21,173 bases of DNA, from NCBI GenBank assembly GCA_050260095.1, contig JBLNBQ010000108.1:1-21173 (forward strand). Direction: 5' to 3'. This DNA is from JBLNBQ01 sp050260095 (GTDB lineage: Bacteria; Bacillota; UBA5301; DYFA01). The position numbers and the translations under genes were made by a program. Below the pieces are notes generated by a model. The model saw nothing but the letters and a program-made list of their open reading frames with translations, did no database searches and was not told where the DNA came from. The first letter of the stretch is position 1; every line of letters starts with the position of its first letter. Below, piece by piece: positions 8,299-17,312 of this stretch.

Positions 8299-9624
8299 AT
8301 GGATCGGAACACCTTTCTGGCCGAGGGCCTGCTGCCGAAGTTCCTGCGCTACGTCAAGATCGATACGGCCTCGGCGGAGGGGGCGACGCAGACGCCCAGC
8401 ACCCCCGGCCAGTTGGAGCTGGCGCGATTGCTCAAGGACGAGTTGCTGGCGCTGGGGCTGGAAGACGCCCGGGTGGATGACCACGGTTTCGTGATGGCGA
8501 CGCTGCCGGCCACCAGGGGGGTCACGGCGCCGGCGGTCGGCTTCCTCGCCCACCTCGACACCTTCCCTGGGGTTCCGGGCGCCAACGTACGCCCGGTCGT
8601 GCACCGCAACTACCAGGGCGGCGAGGTGAGGCTGCCCAGCGGCGAGGCGCTGACGCCTGCCGAGTTTCCGGCCCTGGCGGACGTCATCGGGCATGACCTG
8701 GTCACCTCTGACGGCACCACGCTCCTGGGGGCCGACGACAAGGCCGGGGTGGCCGCCATCATGGAGATGCTCTGCCGCTTGGTCCGGGAAGGGCGTTCGC
8801 ATGGCCCGGTGAAGGTGGCTTTCACCCCTGACGAGGAGATCGGGACGGGGATAGGTCACTTCGACGTGGCGGCCTTCGGTGCCACGGCCGCCTACACGCT
8901 CGACGGCGCTGGGGCGGGGGAGCTTGAGGGCGAGAACTTCAACGCCAGGAACTACCGCGTCACGATCCACGGCATCAGCGCCCACACCGGCACGGCCCGG
9001 GGCAAGATGGTCAACGCCGTCCACCTGGCCGGCGAGTTCGTGGGCGCATTCCCGGCGACCGCCCGGCCGGAGACCACCTCCGAGCGGGAAGGGTTCATCC
9101 ATCCCGACGAGATCAGCGGCAACGTGGAGAAGGTCGTGCTCAAGGTGCTCGCCCGCGACTTCACGGCCGAGGGCATCGCCGCCAAGGACAGCTTCCTGCG
9201 CGAGCTTTCGGCCAGTTTCAGCCTGCGCTATCCGGGAGCCAGAGTGGAGATCGAGGAGACGGGCGGCTACCGCAACATGAAGGAGGTCCTGGACCGATCG
9301 CCCGAGGTCATGGCGTTCGCCGAAGAGGCCATCCGGCGGGCCGGGCTCACCCCCAAGACGCGGGGCATCCGGGGCGGCACCGACGGGGCGCGCCTCTCCT
9401 TCATGGGGTTGCCGACTCCCAATCTGTCCGACGGTTCGCAGAACGTGCACTCCCGCAAGGAGTGGGCCTCGGTGCAGCACATGGAGAAGGCGGTCGAGGT
9501 GGCGCTGGGTTTGGTGGAACTGTGGGCAAAAAGGCCGGGCAACATGGCCGTGGCCTGGGTGCTCACCATCCCCTTCTCCGCCTTGCTGGCCGCCGGCGTC
9601 ACCTGGGGTCCGCGGCTCCTCTAG
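8299..9624 (+). CDS. pepT: Peptidase T-type M20 aminotripeptidase with a foreign C-terminal hydrophobic tail
   Basis: A cytoplasmic zinc peptidase that removes N-terminal residues from tripeptides. M20/PepT motifs appear in order: FLAHLDTFP (metal His and Asp), DGTTLLGADDKAG (bridging Asp), AFTPDEEIGTG (catalytic and metal Glu), AYTLDGAGAGELEGENFNA, HGISAHTGTARGKMVNA in the lid domain, RGGTDGARLSFMGLPTPNL and VHSRKEWASVQHMEKA (last metal His). I chose ATG 8299, which gives MDRNTFLAEGLLPKFLRYVK, the family's usual beginning; GTG 8233 and ATG 8236 are in frame but add a 22-residue leader unlike PepT. A normal PepT would end near VELWAKR (about nt 9534). Here about 29 more residues follow, including NMAVAWVLTIPFSALLAAGV, which resembles the last helix of PiT phosphate permeases. 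The stop shares a CTAG with the convergent cytochrome gene. The enzyme call is secure; the tail's origin is inferred. Confidence 0.92.
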   Translation: MDRNTFLAEGLLPKFLRYVKIDTASAEGATQTPSTPGQLELARLLKDELLALGLEDARVDDHGFVMATLPATRGVTAPAVGFLAHLDTFPGVPGANVRPVVHRNYQGGEVRLPSGEALTPAEFPALADVIGHDLVTSDGTTLLGADDKAGVAAIMEMLCRLVREGRSHGPVKVAFTPDEEIGTGIGHFDVAAFGATAAYTLDGAGAGELEGENFNARNYRVTIHGISAHTGTARGKMVNAVHLAGEFVGAFPATARPETTSEREGFIHPDEISGNVEKVVLKVLARDFTAEGIAAKDSFLRELSASFSLRYPGARVEIEETGGYRNMKEVLDRSPEVMAFAEEAIRRAGLTPKTRGIRGGTDGARLSFMGLPTPNLSDGSQNVHSRKEWASVQHMEKAVEVALGLVELWAKRPGNMAVAWVLTIPFSALLAAGVTWGPRLL

Positions 9625-10964
9625 AGCGATTTCAGGTACTCCACCAGGTCGGCTTTCTGCCCTTCGGTGAGCCCGAGAGCCAGGTTGGCGTCGTAATGAT
9701 CGACCACGTCGCGCAGGGTGGGGAAGCGCCCGTCGTGGAAGAAACCGCCCTTCTGGTGCGCCCACAAGCCTTTCAGCGGCGCCGTCTTGTACCGCCGGGT
9801 GGGGGAGCGGTCGGCCTGGAAGGCATCGATGCCCAGTTCCGAGGGCAGGTGCAGGTTGGCGCCGGGTTCGACGAAGAGCGGCGGCACATGGCAGCGGGCG
9901 CATCTTCCCGGGCCGTTGAAGACGGCTTCGCCGCGCCGGGCGGCGGGCCGGTTGAAACTGCCGGCCGGCGGTTTGGGGGCCGGCTGCGACAGCTGGTAGA
10001 AGTGGAGCGCGGCGAGCTTCGACGTGACGAGGTCGGGCCGGCTGCGCACGTTCCACTGCCCGGTCCGGGCGGCGATCGGGTACTTCACGGGGTCGTTCAG
10101 GCGTTCGTCGAAGAACGTCCCCTGGCCGTGCATCTGCAACACCGCCACGTAAGCGTTCCAATATGGGATCGAGCCGAACCCCGTCCACATGTGGAGGTTC
10201 ACCCCGGCCAGGCCGTAGGTGGGCGGGATGAGCACGGCAGCCGGGCGCCCGTCGGGGGCGAAGGCCTTGCCGTCCAGGCTCAAGACCGCGTCGAACTTGC
10301 CCGGGCCCCAACTCTGCAGGACCGTCCGAACCGTGGGCTGGTCGATGCCCAACAGGTTGGCGATGGGCTGGAGGTCCGGCGCCAGGGCGATGATCGCCCC
10401 GATGTTCAGGTCCCGGTTGGCCCACCCGTCACGCCGGCGGCCGATACCGGGGGAGAAGCTGTCGTCGACGTTGGCGTGGCAGATGGAACAGGTGACCCCG
10501 ACCGCGGTCAGCCGGTCGCCGGTGAAGAAGCCACGCACCCCCACGACCGCGTCGAGCCGGAGCAGGGCGAGCGTGGTCGCCGGGTCGCCCAGGTCAACCA
10601 GACCGGCCCGGAGGTTTTTCTTCAGGCGCGCCGGCAGTTTGTCGGCATCCACCTTCAGCCCCAGCCCCAAGGCGTGCTTGGGCGAGAGCCCGGGACCCAC
10701 CCCGCCGAGCCGTGCGCCGGCGATGGCTTGGTGGAGCCGGAGCGCGCCGCCCCAGAACGTTTCGTCGCCGAAGGTGTCGTAGCGAAAGATCTCCCGGCCA
10801 GCCTCGAGAAGGCGAGCCGCGTTGGCCCGGGTCGGGCCTTCGAACGGGGCGACCGCCGCGACCGGGGGCGGGGAGACTCGCTCCAGGCCGACCAGGGTTG
10901 CGGCGGCCAGCGCCAGGACGACCAACAACGCGAGGAAGATGACCACCCTGCGAAGAAGCCTCAT
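9621..10964 (-). CDS. Membrane-anchored di-haem cytochrome c, CcpA/MauG peroxidase superfamily
   Basis: A 447-residue protein with an N-terminal membrane anchor or uncleaved signal (VVIFLALLVVLALAAATLVG, residues 7-26) and two haem c sites, CSICH at 159-163 and CARCH at 355-359. The C-terminal part, with GGFFHDGRFPTLRDVVDHY followed by LTEGQKADLVEYLKSL, is characteristic of bacterial di-haem cytochrome c peroxidase/MauG proteins. Those proteins reduce peroxide or use high-valent haem to modify partner proteins. The sequence departs from typical CcpA by its long N-terminal region before the first haem and wide haem spacing (196 residues). Peroxidase activity is therefore uncertain, and it may instead be an electron-transfer or maturation factor. 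The start is set by a strong AAGGAGG 7 nt before ATG 10964. Its TAG stop and that of convergent pepT share the palindrome CTAG at 9621-9624. It may serve the nearby quinoprotein system. Confidence 0.85.
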   Translation of the reverse strand: MRLLRRVVIFLALLVVLALAAATLVGLERVSPPPVAAVAPFEGPTRANAARLLEAGREIFRYDTFGDETFWGGALRLHQAIAGARLGGVGPGLSPKHALGLGLKVDADKLPARLKKNLRAGLVDLGDPATTLALLRLDAVVGVRGFFTGDRLTAVGVTCSICHANVDDSFSPGIGRRRDGWANRDLNIGAIIALAPDLQPIANLLGIDQPTVRTVLQSWGPGKFDAVLSLDGKAFAPDGRPAAVLIPPTYGLAGVNLHMWTGFGSIPYWNAYVAVLQMHGQGTFFDERLNDPVKYPIAARTGQWNVRSRPDLVTSKLAALHFYQLSQPAPKPPAGSFNRPAARRGEAVFNGPGRCARCHVPPLFVEPGANLHLPSELGIDAFQADRSPTRRYKTAPLKGLWAHQKGGFFHDGRFPTLRDVVDHYDANLALGLTEGQKADLVEYLKSL

Positions 10965-11082
10965 CTCATAGCCTCCTTACCATGGCCCAGCGGCAGTCTG
11001 TTCCGGTGGGAGGTTTATGCGCGCGGGGTTGGCCGAATGTTCGTGACGTGGATCACCGACGACACTTTGGAGGTAGGACACG

Positions 11083-11565
11083 ATGAGCCGGTTCGTGGTC
11101 CGGCGGGCGACCGCCGCGGAGGCCGCCTTGGTGCACGGCGCCATGGCGGAGGCGTATGCGGAATACCGGGTCAAGGGGATTGGCTCCGGCGCGCTGGAGG
11201 AGACGGTCGACTACGTGCGCGACCTTCTCGTCACTGGAGCGGAGGGAGGCGCCCTCTGCCTGGAAGGGACGGCGGTGGTGGGGTCGGTGCGCTTCTTGAC
11301 GAGTGAGGGAGGGTTCTACTTCCGCCGGTTGGGCGTCCGGCCGGCGTGGCGGGGCCAGGGCGCGGCCCGGGCGACGCTGGCCTGGCTGGAGGAGTGCGCC
11401 CGGCAGGAGAAGCACCCGTTCATCTGGTGCAAAGTGAGGGCGGCTCTGCCGGAGAACATCCGGCTTTACCAGCGCGCCGGATACGAACTCTTCGACCGGC
11501 AGGTGCTCGTCAAGCCCGACGGGCGGGCGGTGGAGGTCGTCTTCATGCGCAAACTGCTCGGCTGA
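11083..11565 (+). CDS. GNAT-family N-acetyltransferase
   Basis: A 160-residue GNAT domain protein. It begins VVRRATAAEAALV, the usual first strand and helix. The acetyl-CoA-binding motif A is YFRRLGVRPAWRGQGAARAT (about residues 79-98), with the pyrophosphate loop R-G-Q-G-A-A. The later segment NIRLYQRAGYELFDRQVLV is typical motif B. It should transfer an acetyl group from acetyl-CoA to an amine; the substrate is unknown. ATG 11083 is preceded by TTTGGAGG at good spacing. It lies 96 nt upstream of hgcA on the same strand, so it could be in the same transcript, though the gap also leaves room for a separate promoter. The adjacency is worth noting but there is no known role for a GNAT in mercury methylation. 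Confidence 0.88.
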   Translation: MSRFVVRRATAAEAALVHGAMAEAYAEYRVKGIGSGALEETVDYVRDLLVTGAEGGALCLEGTAVVGSVRFLTSEGGFYFRRLGVRPAWRGQGAARATLAWLEECARQEKHPFIWCKVRAALPENIRLYQRAGYELFDRQVLVKPDGRAVEVVFMRKLLG

Positions 11566-11661
11566 GGCCTGGGAGGGGCAGGCTAGGCCCTGGTTGGCAG
11601 GACGGGGACGGGCGGCGCGGAATACCATTGCAGCGGAACTTGCACGGAGGGGGAACAGCGG

Positions 11662-12651
11662 TTGGACCTGGTGACTCTGGGCGGGCCGCCGGCGGTGCTG
11701 ACGACGACCAGCCAGCTCACTTTCCGGAACTTCTGGGACCACACGCTCGCCCGTTGGGGCGTGAACCGCAGCCGGCACCGGGTCGAGCCCGGACTGTACG
11801 CCCTGGGCCAACCGGACCCCGAGTCGCCGGTCTTCGTGACCGCCAACTACACCCTCAGTTTCGATGCGCTCAGGGCGGCGCTGCGCGGCCGCGTCGGGTA
11901 CTTGCTGGTCCTCGACACGAAGGGCGTCAACGTCTGGTGCGCGTCGGGGAAGGGCACCTTCGGCACGGACGAACTTGTCCATCGCATCCATCAGACCGGC
12001 CTGGCCCGGGTCGTGCGTCACCGGCGGCTGATCCTGCCGCAGCTGGGCGCTCCCGGGGTCGCCGCCCACGAGGTCAAACGGCGAACCGGCTTCCTGGTCG
12101 AGTTCGGTCCCGTGCGCGCTTCCGACCTGCCGGAGTACCTCGCCACCGGGCGGGCCACGCCGGAGATGCGCCGGGTACGCTTCAGCCTCGCCGACCGCGC
12201 CGTCCTCATCCCCGTCGAACTGGTGCACGCCTTTTGGCCCCTGGTGGGAGCCGGCTTGGTGCTGAGGAACCCCGGTCTCGTGGCGGCCATCCTGGCGGGC
12301 GTGGTGCTCTTTCCCCTTCTGCTGCCGTGCCTGCCCACACGGGAGTTCACCACCAAGGGCTTCATCCTGGGGGGGCTGGTGGCGCTGCCCTTCGCCTGGT
12401 TGGGGCTGACCGGCCACCCCGGGACCGCCCTCCCGTGGCGGGCCGCCCGTGCCCTCCAGGAACTCCTGCTGCTCCCGCCGGTCACCGCCTACTTGGCTCT
12501 CAATTTCACCGGCTCGAGCACCTTCACCTCGCGGACGGGAGTGCGGCGCGAGATTTACCGGTATGTGCCCATTATGGCTTGGTTGGCAGGGGTGGGAGCG
12601 AGTCTGTGGCTCCTCCTCCTGCTGGCCCGGCTCTTGGGGGTGAGCGCATGA
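11662..12651 (+). CDS. hgcA: HgcA, corrinoid-dependent mercury methylation protein
   Basis: A 329-residue membrane corrinoid protein that transfers a methyl group to Hg(II), forming methylmercury, with HgcB. The defining cap-helix motif NVWCASGK is at residues 90-97. Its Cys93 is the lower axial cobalt ligand of the family and has the same number as in Desulfovibrio ND132. Further HgcA-typical stretches are VEPGLYALGQPDPESPVFVT, ANYTLSFDALRAAL, GKGTFGTDELVHRI, LILPQLGAPGVAAHEVKRRT and, before the last helix, NFTGSSTFTSRTGV. The N-terminal corrinoid domain (about 1-180) is related to the CdhD subunit of the corrinoid iron-sulfur protein. Five membrane helices follow (about 183-201, 205-224, 233-250, 265-283, 301-325), which CdhD lacks. 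The start is TTG 11662 with GGAGGGGG 8 nt upstream; GTG 11671 is a less likely alternative. The stop overlaps hgcB by ATGA. No ArsR-type regulator or mer gene is adjacent. Confidence 0.95.
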   Translation: MDLVTLGGPPAVLTTTSQLTFRNFWDHTLARWGVNRSRHRVEPGLYALGQPDPESPVFVTANYTLSFDALRAALRGRVGYLLVLDTKGVNVWCASGKGTFGTDELVHRIHQTGLARVVRHRRLILPQLGAPGVAAHEVKRRTGFLVEFGPVRASDLPEYLATGRATPEMRRVRFSLADRAVLIPVELVHAFWPLVGAGLVLRNPGLVAAILAGVVLFPLLLPCLPTREFTTKGFILGGLVALPFAWLGLTGHPGTALPWRAARALQELLLLPPVTAYLALNFTGSSTFTSRTGVRREIYRYVPIMAWLAGVGASLWLLLLLARLLGVSA

Positions 12652-12932
12652 AGGCCTCCCAGCCCCTGAACACCCTGGAGTTCATGCCCGACCGGTGCGT
12701 GAACTGCGGCGTCTGTCTCGATGTCTGCCCCCACGGCGTCTTCGGCGCCGGGGAGGGGACCATCAAGGTGACGCGCCCCTGGGCCTGCATGGAATGCGGC
12801 GCCTGCGCCCGCAACTGCGCCGCCGGCGCGCTCAAGGTGGAGGCGGGGGTCGGTTGCGCCGCAGCGATGTTCAAGGCGGCCCTGCGGGGCGACGGCATCG
12901 AACGCTGCGACTGCGACGCAGACCGCTGCTGA
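12648..12932 (+). CDS. hgcB: HgcB, 2[4Fe-4S] ferredoxin partner of HgcA
   Basis: A 94-residue bacterial-type ferredoxin overlapping hgcA by ATGA, so translationally coupled. It supplies low-potential electrons to reduce the HgcA cobalamin and probably binds and passes on Hg(II). The first cluster motif is CVNCGVCLDVCPHG (Cys17, 20, 23, 27) and the second is the HgcB-typical CMECGACARNC (Cys47, 50, 53, 57). Then comes EAGVGCAAAMF with Cys70, matching the extra conserved cysteine (Cys73 in ND132) thought to handle mercury. In characterised HgcB the chain ends with a vicinal Cys-Cys pair. Here the tail is ERCDCDADRC, giving Cys87, Cys89 and terminal Cys94 instead. Identification rests on the motifs plus position after hgcA. 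Confidence 0.94.
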   Translation: MKASQPLNTLEFMPDRCVNCGVCLDVCPHGVFGAGEGTIKVTRPWACMECGACARNCAAGALKVEAGVGCAAAMFKAALRGDGIERCDCDADRC

Positions 12933-12941
12933 CCAAAGCCT

Positions 12942-12970
12942 TTCGCAGGAATCTGCCAAATCCTGGCGAA
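12942..12970 (+). other. Stem-loop just downstream of hgcB
   Basis: TTCGCAGGA (12942-12950) pairs with TCCTGGCGAA (12961-12970) across a 10-nt loop, with a single bulged G: nine base pairs starting 9 nt after the hgcB stop. No T-run follows, so it is not a standard intrinsic terminator. It may stabilise the 3' end of the hgcAB message, be a dispersed intergenic repeat, or be part of the lost 5' region of the flagellin gene. Confidence 0.35.
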
Positions 12971-13004
12971 GTCGGCAGGTGGCCGGCCGCTTCGCCTCGG
13001 GCCG

Positions 13005-13691
13005 GTGCGCCGCACGGATGACGGGCTGCGTCAGCTTGCAACGGGGTTGCGGATCGCTTCGGCCGCCGACGACCCGGCGGGGCTGGCGATCTCCGAGCGG
13101 AGGCGTGCCCAGATCGGCGGTCTGCGGCAGGCCACCCGCAACGCTCAGGACGCGGTCTCGCTCGTCCAAGTCGCGGAGGGTGGTCTCAGCCAGGTCACGG
13201 ACGTGCTGCAGCGGATGCGGGAACTCGCCGTGCAGGCGGCCAGCGACCCCCTCGATGCGACCGACCGGGAGAAAGCGCAGCTCGAGTTCGACGAACTGGT
13301 GAGCACCATCGGGGATTTCGCCCGGAACACCGAGTTCAACACGACGCCGCTGCTCGACGGCAGCTTCAGTGGGAAGACGTTCCAGATCGGCGCCAACGCC
13401 GGGCAGACGCTGACCCTCTCCATCGGCGACCTGACTGCGGAAGCGTTGGCGGTCACCGGGCTCGTCCTGGGCGACCACGAATCGGCGAGCCGCGCGCTGG
13501 ACGCCGTGGACGCCGCGCTCGGGCAGGTCTTGGGGGAACGGGCTAAGCTGGGGGCGGTCGCGAACCGCCTCGGCTTCACCATCGCCGGGCTGGAGGTCGC
13601 AGCCGAGAACCTTGCTGCCGCGGAGTCGCGCCTTCGCGACGCAGACGTGGCCGAGGCGATGATGGGCTACCGCCGGGCCGCGAGCGGGTGA
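13005..13691 (+). pseudogene. Flagellin remnant lacking both D0 ends
   Basis: A 228-codon frame with an unmistakable flagellin D1 domain: LATGLRIASAADDPAGLAIS, then AVSLVQVAEGGLSQV, MRELAVQAASDPLDATDREK, GDFARNTEFNTTPLLDG, FQIGANAGQTLTLSI and, near the end, AAENLAAAESRLRDADVAEA. Intact flagellins begin about 25-35 residues earlier with an MxINxNxxALNA-type segment. They also end about 35 residues later with a helix rich in Ala, Gln and Leu. Both D0 helices, needed for filament assembly, are absent. The start used (GTG 13005) has no ribosome binding site, and in-frame sequence upstream is not flagellin-like. After the TGA, another frame (about 13715-13765) encodes GIAVPAAAGQPRRLPLQIG, which faintly resembles a flagellin C-terminus, so a frameshift may have caused the 3' truncation. 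No other flagellar gene is in the window. Confidence 0.75.
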
Positions 13692-13805
13692 TGGCTGACC
13701 ATGGCGGGCATCCCGGAATAGCGGTGCCAGCGGCGGCGGGCCAGCCCCGCCGACTGCCGCTGCAGATAGGGAAGGCAGTCCAGGGCGAAGCCGGGCGCCG
13801 GAACC
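13692..13805. other. Gap between flagellin remnant and liv operon; possible frameshifted flagellin tail
   Basis: This short gap lies between two converging genes. Apart from the weak flagellin-like tail in the second forward frame I see no gene. I found no hairpin with a T-run to end either transcript. Confidence 0.3.
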
Positions 13806-16355
<2,550 letters not shown>

Positions 16356-16367
16356 GCCGTCCACCTC

Positions 16368-17297
16368 CTAGACCTTGTCGGGAACCTGCTCGCCCAGGAG
16401 CCCGGTGGGCTTGACGACCAGGATCAGGATCAGCAGGGCGAAGGACAGGACGTCCTTGTAGACCGGGGAGACGAACGCGACGCCCAGGGCTTCGGCCATC
16501 CCCAAGAGGAGCCCGCCCAGCATCGCGCCGCGGAGGTTGCCGATCCCGCCCAGCACGGCGGCGGTGAAGGCCTTAAGCCCGGCCGCGAACCCCATCATGA
16601 AGTCTACCTGCGTGTAGTAGACCGCCACCAGCACTCCCCCGGCGCCAGCCAGGGCCGACCCGAGGACGAAGGTCAGCGAGATCACCGCGTCGGGGCGAAT
16701 CCCCATGTACGAGGCCGCGACCTGGTCTTCGGCGGTCGCCCGCATCGCCTGGCCCAGTGGCGTCCGGCGGACCAGGTAGTCGAGCACGACCATGAGGAAC
16801 AGCGCGACCGCCACGATGAGGCCGCGGGTGAAGGAGATGGTCACCGGTCCGAGGTTCAGCGCCCAACCCGGGGGGATCAGGAGGTCGGAAGGGAGGGCCT
16901 TGGCCCGGCCCGCCGTGGCCAGCATCGCCAGGTTCTGAAGGACGATCGAGACGCCCAGGGCGGTGATGAGCGGCGCAAGGCGCATGGCGTTCCGCAAGGG
17001 GCGGTAGGCTAGGCGTTCGATCCCGAAGCCCAGCCCCGCCGTCAGCAGGATCGCGCCCAGCAGCATGGCGAGCAGCGTCAACGCCGGGTTCACGACGAGG
17101 CTGCCCTCCCGGGTGAGGAGCGCCAGAACTCCCCACCCGGCGAAGGCGCCGACCATGAAGACGTCGCCGTGGGCGAAGTTGAGCATCTCCAGGGTGCCGT
17201 AGACCATAGAGTAGCCCAAGGCGATGAGCGAATAGACGCTGCCGAGGGTGAGGCCGTTGACCAACTGCTGCGGCAGCTGGGCCAGAAGCTCCGACAC
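16368..17297 (-). CDS. livH: LivH, branched-chain amino acid ABC transporter permease
   Basis: A 309-residue integral membrane permease that pairs with the LivM domain of the next gene to form the translocation path. It has the family's usual length and about eight hydrophobic segments. Characteristic motifs are LVNGLTLGSVYSLIALGYSM, GTLEMLNFAHGDVFMVGAF, PLITALGVSIVLQNLAML, GLKAFTAAVLGGIGNLRGAM and GLLLGMAEALG. The start is GTG 17297, with GGAGGG ending 7 nt upstream; an ATG at 17304 is nearer that site but in the wrong frame. The livK stop is 15 nt upstream and the LivMGF gene begins within the stop-codon region downstream, so this is a tight operon. Confidence 0.95.
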   Translation of the reverse strand: MSELLAQLPQQLVNGLTLGSVYSLIALGYSMVYGTLEMLNFAHGDVFMVGAFAGWGVLALLTREGSLVVNPALTLLAMLLGAILLTAGLGFGIERLAYRPLRNAMRLAPLITALGVSIVLQNLAMLATAGRAKALPSDLLIPPGWALNLGPVTISFTRGLIVAVALFLMVVLDYLVRRTPLGQAMRATAEDQVAASYMGIRPDAVISLTFVLGSALAGAGGVLVAVYYTQVDFMMGFAAGLKAFTAAVLGGIGNLRGAMLGGLLLGMAEALGVAFVSPVYKDVLSFALLILILVVKPTGLLGEQVPDKV

Positions 17298-17312
17298 AGG
17301 GCATCCCTCCGC

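Noticed and set aside
8068..10425. 785-codon open frame on the minus strand
   Set aside because: It covers EamA, pepT and part of the cytochrome gene in wrong frames. The C-terminal part lies antisense to clearly coding sequence and no family is recognisable.
11594..11625. TTGGCA ... GAATAC as a promoter for hgcA
   Set aside because: The spacer is 20 nt and the -10 is poor; not strong enough to list as a feature.
12933..13004. Intrinsic terminator after hgcB
   Set aside because: A stem-loop is present but no T-run follows, so termination is not supported.
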